Source of the DNA: Chryseobacterium gambrini
GTDB taxonomy: Bacteria; Bacteroidota; Bacteroidia; Flavobacteriales; Weeksellaceae
Direction of reading: 5' to 3'
Length of the DNA stretch: 64,000 nt
Assembly (NCBI RefSeq): GCF_900156825.1
Contig: NZ_FTOV01000009.1
Location: forward strand, 110,702 to 174,701
Below, in pieces: positions 1 through 8,337 of this stretch; within the stretch, counting starts at the first letter, position 1; each line of letters starts with the position of its first letter. A program made the position numbers and the translations under genes. The notes beneath the pieces were generated by a model, which saw nothing but the letters and a program-made list of their open reading frames with translations, searched no databases and was not told the DNA's origin.

Positions 1-75
1 AAAAACCTGCTGAAAAGTAAATTTTAAGATCATTTCACGGCACAGTAATTGCAACCAAGTCCTAAAATTTTATTT

Positions 76-423
76 ATGAAAAATTTCACAACATTTTTAA
101 AAGTAACGTTTTCTGCAATTTTTGTTATGATTCTTACTCAATGTACAACTTCTTCCAACGTTGCTGCTGCGAACGAAAAGACATTTATTGTAGGTCCTGA
201 AACCGCAGACTGCACCGGAGTTGCACCCATGAAATGCCTTCAGGTAAAAGAAAATGCTTCAGATTCGTGGACGAATTTTTATACCAATATCGAAGGCTTC
301 ACTTATGAACCGGGTTATGAATATGTTTTAAAAGTAAAAACAGAAAAAATAGAAAATCCTCCGGCAGACGGATCTTCCATAAGATACACTTTGGTAAAGC
401 AAATATCTAAAACTAAAAAATAA
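76..423 (+). CDS. DUF4377-type lipoprotein
   Basis: A small exported lipoprotein of 115 residues. The N-terminus is a typical lipoprotein signal with a lipobox ending LTQC, so the mature protein should be anchored to a membrane by the Cys. The rest (YIVGPETADCTG-like start, then a WTNFYTNIEGF segment and a YEYVLKVK segment) resembles the DUF4377 domain, found alone or next to META domains. I chose the ATG at 76 because the signal peptide starts there; an upstream ATG at 49 would add nine residues that do not fit a signal. The gene converges on the SPFH gene and shares its terminator. The molecular role is unknown. Confidence 0.7.
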   Translation: MKNFTTFLKVTFSAIFVMILTQCTTSSNVAAANEKTFIVGPETADCTGVAPMKCLQVKENASDSWTNFYTNIEGFTYEPGYEYVLKVKTEKIENPPADGSSIRYTLVKQISKTKK

Positions 424-430
424 ACAATAA

Positions 431-456
431 AACCTCCGGAATTTCCGGAGGTTTTG
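431..456. terminator. Bidirectional rho-independent terminator
   Basis: A 9-bp perfect stem AACCTCCGG/CCGGAGGTT with a 5-base loop is followed by a T-rich stretch on the plus strand and by an AT-rich stretch on the minus strand. It lies between two convergent genes and can serve both. Confidence 0.85.
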
Positions 457-458
457 CT

Positions 459-1409
459 TTATCTGCTGTTGTTTGTATTGTGATCGTGATCATTCGGCGG
501 TTTAGGATAATTTCCTTTGGTCATTTCTCCTACTGTATTGGCAGTGGTCATGGCGGCCACAAGATCATTCAGCATTCCGCTTGCTGCGGTGGGCGAATTG
601 GGCAGTAAAACAAGGTTGCTTCTGTTGCTTGCTCCTACAGAATGAAGCGTGTCATAATGCTGCGTAACAACAATAAGCGCAGAGGCTTCGTGAGAATTGA
701 TATTAACGTTGTTCAGCATTCTTACAGACTCTTCCAGACCTTTTGCAATTTCTCTTCTCTGGTCTGCAATACCTTGTCCCTGCAGTTTTTTAGATTCCGC
801 TTCGGCTTTTGCCACGGCTACAATTCTTATTCTCTGGGCTTCAGATTCGTATTCTGCGGCTGTTTTTTCTCTTTCCGCAGCGTTGATTCTGTTCATGGCG
901 TGTTTTACCTGCTCATCCGGATCGATATCTGTAACCAGAGCTTTGATGATATCATATCCGTAACTCTGCATCGCTTCCTGAAGTTCTGCTTTTACAGCGA
1001 TGGCAATATCATCTTTTTTTAAGAAAACATCATCCAGTTTTAATTTCGGAACTTCGGCTCTTACGACATCAAAAACATATGATGTAATCTGGTCGTGCGG
1101 ACTTTCCAGCCTGTAAAAAGCATCGGCAACCTGAGTTCTGATCACCTGAAACTGAACGGAAATCTTCATTTTCACAAAAACATTATCCAGAGTCTTCGTA
1201 TCAATCATTACATCCAGTTGCTGGATTCTGAGGTTCATTCTTTTTGAGATTCTGTCCAGATAAGGGATTTTAAGCTGCAAACCTGCATGACGGACGGAGT
1301 GAAATTTTCCGAGTCGCTCTACAATTGCCGCAGTTTCCTGTTTCACTGTGAAAAAAGAAGCAAATAAGGTTACCAATCCGATAAAAACAATAATTCCTAA
1401 ATATGTCAT
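459..1409 (-). CDS. SPFH/Band 7 stomatin-like membrane protein (QmcA type)
   Basis: A 316-residue membrane-anchored scaffold protein. Residues 1-20 form one hydrophobic anchor, followed directly by the SPFH domain (FTVKQETAAIVERLGKF, then RMNLRIQQLDV and a DNVFVKMKISVQFQV strand). The middle, about residues 170-225, is a charged Ala/Glu/Arg-rich helix (AEREKTAAEYESEAQRIR) that forms the coiled coil typical of stomatins and QmcA. The tail is low in complexity and rich in Asn and His. Family members oligomerise in membrane microdomains and often modulate proteases. No NfeD partner gene is adjacent, so its partner cannot be inferred here. Confidence 0.85.
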   Translation of the reverse strand: MTYLGIIVFIGLVTLFASFFTVKQETAAIVERLGKFHSVRHAGLQLKIPYLDRISKRMNLRIQQLDVMIDTKTLDNVFVKMKISVQFQVIRTQVADAFYRLESPHDQITSYVFDVVRAEVPKLKLDDVFLKKDDIAIAVKAELQEAMQSYGYDIIKALVTDIDPDEQVKHAMNRINAAEREKTAAEYESEAQRIRIVAVAKAEAESKKLQGQGIADQRREIAKGLEESVRMLNNVNINSHEASALIVVTQHYDTLHSVGASNRSNLVLLPNSPTAASGMLNDLVAAMTTANTVGEMTKGNYPKPPNDHDHNTNNSR

Positions 1410-1650
1410 AATTTGATTTTTTTATGGGGTGTAAATTTTTTAATTAACTGAAAAACACTTATCTGTGTTTGTTTAAATATATAAAAAATAATTTAAACGT
1501 TACCGCTATGACAATCAACAGTTGATATGCACGGAGAAAAAAGAAATTTACGGTGAGTTCAGGGCATAAAAAAACTTCAACAATTTTAAATTGAAGAAGT
1601 TCCTGATTTTTTTAAATCCTAATAGTCGTTTTTGTATATCTAAAAAACAA

Positions 1651-3009
1651 TTATACCGTCATTCCGATGTCGATTCCTTTAATTTTACGGTAAAGATCTG
1701 TTGCATAATTATCCGTCATTCCGGAGACAAAATCAATTACGCCCAAAACTTTCTGGTAATCGGTTCCATCGTCGTATACAAACTGTTTAGGTAATAGTTT
1801 TAACGCTTTTTTGTCGTAAGATTTTCTTTCATCATGTGATTTTAGAATGGAGGGAATAAAATGATCCAGCAATTCGTACATTACATTATAACCTGCATTT
1901 TCAATTTCCACCACCGCTTTATGATTGTAAATTTTCTCTATCGAGAAAGATTCAATATCCTGCAAAGCTTTATTTTCGTACTTATAAATATCCAGAAGAC
2001 CTTTTTCTAAATTTCCTTCCAGAATGGTATTAAAGTTATTTTTATAAAGCTCAATCGATTTGTTGATTAATGCATTGATTACTTTGGCTCTTAAATAAGA
2101 AATCTGTTCGTTTTCATTTCCTATGGAATCCAGCTTGTCTTTTACCCGTTTTATATCGTCTGTTTCAGATTTTACCAGTTCAAAGAACAGGTTTTTGCAG
2201 TCCGCGGTAGAAACGATTCCCAATCGGTGCGCATCTTCCATGTCGATAATATTGTAACAGATATCATCCGCAGCTTCAACCAGCCAGACAAAAGGATGTC
2301 TTTTAAAAATATAAGGTTCTTCGCTTTCTGAAATTAAATTCGTGCCTTTTGCAATTTCAAGAAAAATATCTTTTTCGTTTTGAAAGAATCCGAACTTTTT
2401 ACGGTGAATGATCCTTTTCTTTTTAGCTATGGCTTCACACGGATATTTGGCGATACTTGCCAAAGTAGAAAACGTAAGCTGAATTCCTCCTGCATCTTTT
2501 CCCTGCTGTTGTTGCGCCAGAACTCTTATTGCATTCGCATTTCCCTCAAAATTCACCAGATCCGCCCATTCTTTTTCGTTGAATTTGGGTTTTAAATCAG
2601 ATTCATTTCTTTCAAAATAACTCGCAATCGCATCTTCTCCGGAATGTCCGAAAGCGGGGTTTCCGACATCGTGACAGAGACAAGCCGCCGCAATAACGTT
2701 GCCTAAATTGTGAAGGTAAAAGTTTTTGGAATCTTCAGTAAGATCATTTTTAAATTCGTCATGAATAAACTCACCCATTACACTTCCCAGACTTCTTCCG
2801 ACAGAAGAAACTTCCAGCGAATGCGTTAAACGGTTGTGTACAAAAACACTTCCCGGAAGCGGAAAAACCTGCGTTTTATTCTGCAGTCTGCGGAAAGCCG
2901 AAGAGAAAATAATTCTGTCAAAATCCCTCTGAAAATCCGTTCTTGAAGCCTTTGTCTGTGGATTGTTTCCGGTACGCTGATTCGTGAAAATCTGGTTTAA
3001 GTTCATCAT
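1651..3009 (-). CDS. dgt: dGTPase-like deoxynucleoside triphosphate triphosphohydrolase
   Basis: A 452-residue HD-domain hydrolase that removes triphosphate from dNTPs (dGTP in the Escherichia coli enzyme) in the cytoplasm. The metal-binding signature is visible: H63 in NRLTHSLEV, H113-D114 in CLCHDVGNPAFGHSGE, and a later Asp in EAADDICYNIID. The N-terminal RTDFQRDFDRIIFSSAFRRL segment is diagnostic of the dGTPase family. The length is normal for the short bacterial class. The first two codons are both ATG, so the start could be one codon later. It is transcribed alone and diverges from the 181-residue gene. Such enzymes can also limit phage replication by depleting dNTPs, but nothing here points to that rather than to housekeeping. 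Confidence 0.88.
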   Translation of the reverse strand: MMNLNQIFTNQRTGNNPQTKASRTDFQRDFDRIIFSSAFRRLQNKTQVFPLPGSVFVHNRLTHSLEVSSVGRSLGSVMGEFIHDEFKNDLTEDSKNFYLHNLGNVIAAACLCHDVGNPAFGHSGEDAIASYFERNESDLKPKFNEKEWADLVNFEGNANAIRVLAQQQQGKDAGGIQLTFSTLASIAKYPCEAIAKKKRIIHRKKFGFFQNEKDIFLEIAKGTNLISESEEPYIFKRHPFVWLVEAADDICYNIIDMEDAHRLGIVSTADCKNLFFELVKSETDDIKRVKDKLDSIGNENEQISYLRAKVINALINKSIELYKNNFNTILEGNLEKGLLDIYKYENKALQDIESFSIEKIYNHKAVVEIENAGYNVMYELLDHFIPSILKSHDERKSYDKKALKLLPKQFVYDDGTDYQKVLGVIDFVSGMTDNYATDLYRKIKGIDIGMTV

Positions 3010-3168
3010 TTTTCAAAATTACTTCAAATTTTATTTTTTACGAACTAATCGGAAGAATTTTTCTGAAAAATATCGTGTTTCCCGCTTTTGTTTTTCCGTA
3101 AAATACCTGTGACATTTTGCAGATTTTCATCGTAATTTTAGGATCATTAACTCCAAAAAACTGAAATC

Positions 3169-3714
3169 ATGTCCGAATTTTTTAAACAAATCCTTGGAAG
3201 CACGATTGTTACAGGATTTTTCACCGCAGTAATTGCTTATTTCTTTCACAAAAGAACAGAAAAATACAATTCGGTTTTGAAAAGGGAATTTGAAGCGTTA
3301 TCAAAAAAAGATACGGCTTATTTTGAATGGCGGAAAAATACAGTAGAATTGTTAGGACAGGTTTACATTCATCTGAACCGTTTAAAGCTTGCTTTTCAGA
3401 ACAAATATTCTAAAATACAGGAATATGACAGATTTTATGAAGATGAAATTATTTTAAAATCCAATCAGCACATCAGAGATCTACTCATCAATAACGGTCA
3501 TTCTTTACCTCCTGAATTACTGGACGAAGCCACAAAACTGATCGAACATTTCGATGTGTGGTTAACGAAATACAATCAAACAAGAATTTTGGATAAAGAT
3601 TTTAATTCAAAACAAATTTACGTAGGACCGGATGGTTTCCGCTTTCCTGAAAATGCCGAAAGACTGTTCAAAGAAAAATATGTTGAAATGTTTAATGAAT
3701 TGCATCGGGCTTAA
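3169..3714 (+). CDS. Hypothetical protein with N-terminal membrane anchor
   Basis: I do not recognise a family for this 181-residue protein. Residues 9-27 are hydrophobic (STIVTGFFTAVIAYFF), then HKRTEK marks a cytoplasmic positive flank. The rest is a charged, mainly helical domain rich in Lys, Glu, Phe and Tyr with no Cys. It looks like a single-pass membrane protein with a cytosolic helical bundle. It is followed after 50 bp by the glycosylase gene on the same strand. Confidence 0.6.
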   Translation: MSEFFKQILGSTIVTGFFTAVIAYFFHKRTEKYNSVLKREFEALSKKDTAYFEWRKNTVELLGQVYIHLNRLKLAFQNKYSKIQEYDRFYEDEIILKSNQHIRDLLINNGHSLPPELLDEATKLIEHFDVWLTKYNQTRILDKDFNSKQIYVGPDGFRFPENAERLFKEKYVEMFNELHRA

Positions 3715-3764
3715 TTTTTTTCATGGCAAAATAATTGTTGTGTACATTTTATAATTCATATGCT

Positions 3765-4499
3765 ATGCCCGAAGGTCCACCGATTGTTCTGATGAAAGAA
3801 GATCTGCAGAAATTTGCAGGCGAAAAAGTAATGGAGGTAAAAGGAAATTCGATTACTGAAACTACAGGAATTAAACACCATTTTTTACGCGAAATAAAAA
3901 CCTTCGGAAAGCAGACGTTTTTAATTTTTGATAAAGCCAATATCCGGATTCATTTGCTGATGTTTGGTTCTTACAGCTTATTTGAAAGAAAAGATCAGGC
4001 GCAGAATCTTCGTCTGGGCTTAACGTTTAAGAACGGCGGGATGTATTTCTATACCTGCAATGTAAAAACGGTAAAAGACAAATTCCTAAAAGATATCGAT
4101 TGGGAAGCTGATGTAATGAGTGATCTGTGGAATCCCGAAAAGGCAGAAGAAAGGATGAAAGCAAATCCTGAAATGATGGTTTGTGATGCTTTGATGGATC
4201 AGGATATTTTCGCGGGAGTGGGGAATATTATTAAAAATGAGGCTTTGTTCAGAATTGGAGTTCATCCTGAAACGCTTATTAGAAATTTACCTTCAAAAAA
4301 ATTAAAGGAATTGATCGCAGAAGCCAGAAATTACAGTTTCGATTTCAAGAAATGGAAAAAAGCGAATGCTCTGAGAAAACATTTTGAAGTATATCATCAG
4401 GAAAAGTGCCTGAAATGCGGTCTGGAAATTGTGAAAAAAGAAACCGGAAAAGGGAAAAGGACGAGTTTTTTCTGTGAAAAAGATCAGAAATTGTATTAG
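3765..4499 (+). CDS. Fpg/Nei-family DNA glycosylase
   Basis: A base-excision repair glycosylase/AP lyase of 244 residues. The start at 3765 gives the N-terminus MPEGP, in which Pro2 is the Schiff-base nucleophile and Glu3 the catalytic acid in this family. A TTG start 30 bases upstream would bury Pro2 and can be excluded. The middle has the helix-two-turn-helix segment DIFAGVGNIIKNEALFRIGVH, which contacts DNA. The C-terminal zinc finger keeps CLKC and one later Cys (FFCEKDQ), but the fourth Cys is replaced by an acidic or polar residue. The finger is therefore degenerate or zinc-free. The preferred lesion (8-oxoG or oxidised pyrimidine) cannot be told from the sequence. Confidence 0.85.
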   Translation: MPEGPPIVLMKEDLQKFAGEKVMEVKGNSITETTGIKHHFLREIKTFGKQTFLIFDKANIRIHLLMFGSYSLFERKDQAQNLRLGLTFKNGGMYFYTCNVKTVKDKFLKDIDWEADVMSDLWNPEKAEERMKANPEMMVCDALMDQDIFAGVGNIIKNEALFRIGVHPETLIRNLPSKKLKELIAEARNYSFDFKKWKKANALRKHFEVYHQEKCLKCGLEIVKKETGKGKRTSFFCEKDQKLY

Positions 4500-4514
4500 A
4501 AAAATTAATCAGCC

Positions 4515-4694
4515 ATGAAACTCACGTATATTTTAATTCCTCTTGTGTTGTTTTCCTGTAAACAGTATGAAATTGACAGAAACTGTTTTGAAAGCGAAAA
4601 TAAAAAAGAATCTCAATACGAAGAATTTGAGTTGGATCAGCCTGAAACCATTAAAAAAGACACAGACAATCGTAATTTGATTTATCGATCTTAG
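4515..4694 (+). CDS. Small lipoprotein, hypothetical
   Basis: An open frame of 59 residues starts 15 bases after the glycosylase stop. It begins MKLTYILIPLVLFSCKQYE, a compact lipoprotein signal with the lipobox LFSC at residue 15. The mature part is acidic and hydrophilic, about 44 residues, and ends in NLIYRS. The signal peptide and the close spacing support a real gene. It may be a shortened remnant, because the AT-rich stretch after it contains broken coding-like segments. Confidence 0.5.
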   Translation: MKLTYILIPLVLFSCKQYEIDRNCFESENKKESQYEEFELDQPETIKKDTDNRNLIYRS

Positions 4695-5288
4695 TTTGAT
4701 CCTAATTCTCTTTATAATTGAGTGAGTTTATATATTTCACTTTTATCATTTTCCTATATCATCCGGAAAAAATTGTAGGAAATAACTATTCTTCTTCAAA
4801 AATTTCTAATATGTTGATAGAAAATCAGGAAAAACGCTATCATTTTTCGTCCTGAAAAAAACTGCTATTTCGTTTATTCTAAAAAATTTTATTCAAAAAA
4901 AATACTCGAAAATGTGCCTTTTAGAGTTTCTATGCTAACATTTCTTAATATTGCGGAGGTTAAATATCAAAAACAAGTGAGATATTATTGTCCCCGAAAA
5001 TGTTATTATGTATTGCATTTTTTCTTTTTTGGATTATCAACTTTTAAATACAAGCTGTGAAATAATTAACAGATCAATAAATTTTTACACATAAATCAAA
5101 AAAAGCCGTATTATTTTTTCATTTTTACATTAATTATTTGTAAACTATTTTTATCATGATCTTAAACAAAAACCGCTTAAAACACTGATATACATCATGA
5201 TTATTTATTTTGGAACCTTGTTTGAAAGTCGTAATATTGCAAATGTAAAATTGATAATAAATAGTCAAATAATTAAAAATTAAACAAA
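4695..5288. other. Gene-poor AT-rich stretch
   Basis: No convincing gene is seen. A short TTG-started frame of 45 codons lies at about 4726-4863 (a hydrophobic FIIFLYH start, stop at TCC TGA). It could be the broken 3' half of a lipoprotein gene. The remainder is very AT-rich. The last 80 bases probably hold the promoter of the 26-residue frame that follows. Confidence 0.4.
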
Positions 5289-5369
5289 ATGATCACTTAC
5301 ATCGGAATTGCAACATGTTTAGTAGTATTCGCCTCTTATTTTGCAGCAGCAAGAAGAGAAAGAAACTAA
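5289..5369 (+). CDS. Tiny single-pass membrane protein (26 aa)
   Basis: The frame reads MITYIGIATCLVVFASYFAA followed by ARRERN and a stop. It is one membrane helix followed by a positively charged end, the usual shape of small regulatory or accessory subunits of membrane complexes. No family is recognised. Support comes from the clean hydrophobic/positive layout, a purine-rich leader (AAAATTAAACAAA) before the ATG, and the isolated position before a structured RNA. It could be chance, as 26 codons is short. Confidence 0.45.
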   Translation: MITYIGIATCLVVFASYFAAARRERN

Positions 5370-5420
5370 TTTAGAAAGTTCTGATCTGGAGAAATTCAGT
5401 TCCTGAACAAAAAGACGAAA

Positions 5421-5586
5421 TTATATTGTTATATGTTTTCAATCTGCAAAGATTGACTGCTCTTTTACTCAGCGTGAGTAAAAGGGCACAAAAAACATAG
5501 CGCAAGATTTTACACTAAGGAAGACAAATTTTAATTTTTATAATAGCCGATAGAAAGTCGAACATTCATTTGTTCGGCTTTTTTGT
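5421..5586 (+). ncRNA. Structured RNA candidate with three-way junction
   Basis: Three stems nest without gaps. Stem 1 pairs TATGTTTT (5432-5439) with AAAACATA (5492-5499). Stem 2 pairs CAATCT (5440-5445) with AGATTG (5450-5455) around a GCAA tetraloop of the GNRA class. Stem 3 pairs 13 bases (5459-5471) with 5475-5487 around a 3-base loop. About 60 bases further on there is an intrinsic terminator. The region has no coding frame. The design of closing stem, one-sided small hairpin and long terminal hairpin recalls 6S RNA, but the identity is my inference. The strand is set by the U-run of the terminator. Confidence 0.5.
5557..5586 (+). terminator. Rho-independent terminator
   Basis: CGAACA (5559-5564) pairs with TGTTCG (5571-5576), followed by GCTTTTTTG. 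An alternative outer pairing, AGCCGA (5545-5550) with TCGGCT (5574-5579), is also possible. It ends the structured RNA 40 bases before the AAA ATPase gene. Confidence 0.7.
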
Positions 5587-5622
5587 TGGATAACCTTTAT
5601 CTTTGCATATAATTTCAGCAAA

Positions 5623-6339
5623 ATGAATCTGTACAATCTTATTATTCAAGACAAAGAAGAAGTTAGCCTTAATGATGTGTTCCTTGATCCCCAAAATAAA
5701 GAACTGCTTGTACAGCTTATTAAAGAAAATACATTTTCCAAAGAGCTTCTGGAATATGGACTTCCGGTAAACAACAAAATTCTTCTTCAGGGAAGTTCCG
5801 GCTGCGGAAAAACAATGACCGCAAAAGCCATTGCCAATGCTTTGGGAAAAAGCATCATCATCCTCAATTTAAGCAATATTGTTTCCTCCAGAATCGGGGA
5901 AACTTCCCAGAATATTAAAATGATCTTCGACAAAGCAGCGAGGGAAAGATCCGTCCTGTTCCTAGATGAGCTCGACCAGATAGGAAAAGCAAGAGGGAGC
6001 GACGATAAAGATGTGGGCGAAATGAGACGTCTCGTAAATACTCTTATTCAGTTGATTGATTATTTTCCGGAAAACGCCCTGCTTTTGTGTGCGACAAACC
6101 ATCCTGAAATTATCGACACGGCTTTATTAAGACGTTTTCAGCTTAGAATAGATTATGAACTGCCTTCAAAACAATTTTTAGATGATTTTTATGACGATTT
6201 ACTCATGAAGTTTCCGGCAGATTTAAGAAATATAGACAGGAAATATGATGTTTCTTTTGCTGAGGCGAAAGATCATGCTTTTACTGTGGTGAAAGGGAAT
6301 TTGATTAAATCATTGGAAGCTAAAGCGGAAAAGATATAG
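5623..6339 (+). CDS. AAA-family ATPase
   Basis: A single AAA module of 238 residues. Walker A is GSSGCGKT at residues 57-64, Walker B is VLFLDELD at 111-118, and sensor 1 is the Asn in CATNHPE. An Arg finger pair lies in ALLRRFQLRIDYELP, a signature close to FtsH- and proteasomal-type AAA domains. There is no protease, membrane or zinc domain, so this is a stand-alone ATPase that would need a partner. The next gene starts 8 bases after its stop and encodes a lipoprotein, which suggests co-transcription but not a function. Confidence 0.75.
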   Translation: MNLYNLIIQDKEEVSLNDVFLDPQNKELLVQLIKENTFSKELLEYGLPVNNKILLQGSSGCGKTMTAKAIANALGKSIIILNLSNIVSSRIGETSQNIKMIFDKAARERSVLFLDELDQIGKARGSDDKDVGEMRRLVNTLIQLIDYFPENALLLCATNHPEIIDTALLRRFQLRIDYELPSKQFLDDFYDDLLMKFPADLRNIDRKYDVSFAEAKDHAFTVVKGNLIKSLEAKAEKI

Positions 6340-6347
6340 TGTGCTAA

Positions 6348-6716
6348 ATGAAATCAGGATTTTTTTCAGTTTTTCTGATGTTTTTGCTTTCGTGCTCTGA
6401 AAAATATAGTGGAGAAATTACTTTTAAAAACTGTAAAGTCAACTATCCTTTACATGATGAGGAAAAAGAAAGAAAAATTAATGATGAAGCTGTTACAAAT
6501 CAATGGGAGTATGAGTCTGCTTTGCGCGAATTAGCACTTTGTTTGTGTGATGAATACGATCGGAAACCTACTAAGGAAATCAGAGATAAGATTATTGAAA
6601 TCTACAAGTATAAATTCGAATTTTATAACAGAAATGATTCTTTTGAGAAAATAAATTTTGATTCTATTTTAATGAATAGGAAAAGAATTTTTGATCCGGC
6701 AATGATCATTGATTAA
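6348..6716 (+). CDS. Lipoprotein, hypothetical
   Basis: A 122-residue lipoprotein of unknown family. The signal MKSGFFSVFLMFLLSC gives Cys16 as the lipidation site. The mature part is charged, with an internal Cys pair (LALCLCDEYDRKP) in an amphipathic helical region. It is placed 8 bases after the AAA ATPase stop and is probably co-transcribed. Confidence 0.6.
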   Translation: MKSGFFSVFLMFLLSCSEKYSGEITFKNCKVNYPLHDEEKERKINDEAVTNQWEYESALRELALCLCDEYDRKPTKEIRDKIIEIYKYKFEFYNRNDSFEKINFDSILMNRKRIFDPAMIID

Positions 6717-6776
6717 TAAGATATTGTTTTATATTTGGAAATTATAAATTTAAATTTCAAATAAAACTTTAACCTT

Positions 6777-7493
6777 ATGAAAACCAAAAGCCTGTTTGTC
6801 GCTTTATCTCTATTTACGTTCAGCTCTGTATTTTCTCAAAAAATCTTTAATGCTATTGAAAGTCAGGACATCGAAAAGGTAACAAAATTATTGGAGAAAG
6901 GAGAAAATATAAACCAAAAATCAAAAGAAGATGGTTTAACGCCTTTATATTCTGCAGTAGGAACAGGAAACATAAAACTGGTTGAACTTTTAATAAAAAA
7001 AGGCGCCGATGTTAATACGCCTTTAGAAAGCACCGCAACTCCGCTGAATTTTGCTTCTCAGGAAGGATTTGTAAAGATTGTAGAATTACTTCTCAGCAAT
7101 AAAGCAAATCCAAATTTCCAGGATGTTAACGGGTGGACTGCATTACGTTTTGCCACAAGAAATAACAGATTTGAGGTGGTAAAACTTCTAGTCGAAAATA
7201 AAGCTATGGTAGACTCCAGAGCAAAAGATCTTGCAACACCTTTCGCAAGCGCAATCAGTAAAGGCTATTTAAATATCGCGGAATATCTTATAAAAAACGG
7301 CGCTGATATTAATAATATCGATGCTGATCATGAAACCCCAATTATGTACTGTGCTCAGGGTGAAAATTTGGAAACGGTAAAATTTCTGCTTCAATATAAG
7401 CCTGATTTAACAATTAAAAATAAGGACGGCAAAACAGCTTTGGATATGGCAAAAGAGAAAAATAACACAGAAATTGTAAAGCTTCTACAGTAA
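6777..7493 (+). CDS. Secreted ankyrin-repeat protein
   Basis: A 238-residue exported protein. Residues 1-20 are a Sec signal ending FSSVFSQ. The rest is five to six ankyrin repeats with the usual TPL...A...G....VELLI..GADVN pattern, at a spacing of about 33 residues, starting near residue 45. Ankyrin repeats bind proteins. The periplasmic location together with the TPR lipoprotein next to it suggests an envelope binding role. It starts 60 bases after the previous stop and is 15 bases from the next gene, so the three are likely one operon. Confidence 0.75.
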   Translation: MKTKSLFVALSLFTFSSVFSQKIFNAIESQDIEKVTKLLEKGENINQKSKEDGLTPLYSAVGTGNIKLVELLIKKGADVNTPLESTATPLNFASQEGFVKIVELLLSNKANPNFQDVNGWTALRFATRNNRFEVVKLLVENKAMVDSRAKDLATPFASAISKGYLNIAEYLIKNGADINNIDADHETPIMYCAQGENLETVKFLLQYKPDLTIKNKDGKTALDMAKEKNNTEIVKLLQ

Positions 7494-7508
7494 AAAATAA
7501 TATAAATA

Positions 7509-8333
7509 TTGAGAAAAACAATCCTTATTTTCGGGTATGTTCTTTTAATTTTCAATTCCTGCCAAAATAAATCAGAGGAAGCAAAATCTGCGACAAATGA
7601 TATTGTTTTTAAAGATAAAGCAGGTCACATGATTACGAAAAGCGAATTAAAAAATACAACAGGAAAAATAGATTATGAAATTATGGATAATAAAAATATT
7701 GATCCAACAGCAAGAAAACTGCATACAGAAGCTAGAGAACTCGGGCAGTCAGGAAAGTATGATCTTGCCATTGCGAAACTTGAAGAAGCCATAAAAATTC
7801 AACCCGACTGGTCATATCCTATCTATGATCTTGCTTTTACATATCTTTTAAAAGGAGATTTCGATAATGCTTTAAAATTTTATAAAAAAACTGATGATCT
7901 TTCACCCAAAGGATTTTTCACTACAAAAATAGCTTTATACACTCTTCAGGGTGAACAATCGGGAAAATTTCCTAAAGGTCTCTATTTAGCTTATCTGCAA
8001 ATAGAATGGACGGATGATAAGGAACAGAAATTAGAAATTACCAAAACCCTGACCGAAAAAGTTCCTGATTTTGCTCCTGCATGGAAAGAGCTTGCGAATC
8101 TTGTGGATAACAAAGCAGAAAAATTTAACGCTATTGAACAAGGTCTGTTAAAAAATCCTGATGCAGATACCAAAGGAATTCTGGAAATAAATAAAGCAAT
8201 TTTACTAGACCAAAATGGAAAGAAGGAAGAAGCCAAAAACCTTCTAGGACATCTGATTTTTTCATCTGATGCTACCACAGCCAATATTGAGCTTGCAAAA
8301 TTCACTCTAAACTCAATAACTGAAAAAAAATAG
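7509..8333 (+). CDS. TPR-containing lipoprotein
   Basis: A 274-residue lipoprotein. The start is TTG at 7509, which directly precedes a good lipoprotein signal (RKTILIFGYVLLIFNSC). No ATG is available that keeps the signal. From about residue 68 there are TPR-like helical pairs (ARELGQSGKYDLAIAKLEEA, then YDLAFTYLLKGDFDNALKFY) and further weaker repeats to the C-terminus. TPRs bind proteins. It is sandwiched between the ankyrin and the SMI1/KNR4 genes with gaps of 15 and 4 bases, so an operon is very likely. Confidence 0.7.
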   Translation: MRKTILIFGYVLLIFNSCQNKSEEAKSATNDIVFKDKAGHMITKSELKNTTGKIDYEIMDNKNIDPTARKLHTEARELGQSGKYDLAIAKLEEAIKIQPDWSYPIYDLAFTYLLKGDFDNALKFYKKTDDLSPKGFFTTKIALYTLQGEQSGKFPKGLYLAYLQIEWTDDKEQKLEITKTLTEKVPDFAPAWKELANLVDNKAEKFNAIEQGLLKNPDADTKGILEINKAILLDQNGKKEEAKNLLGHLIFSSDATTANIELAKFTLNSITEKK

Positions 8334-8337
8334 CGAA

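Noticed and set aside
3735..3764. TTG start of the glycosylase gene
   Set aside because: It would place the catalytic Pro away from the N-terminus, which the family mechanism does not allow.
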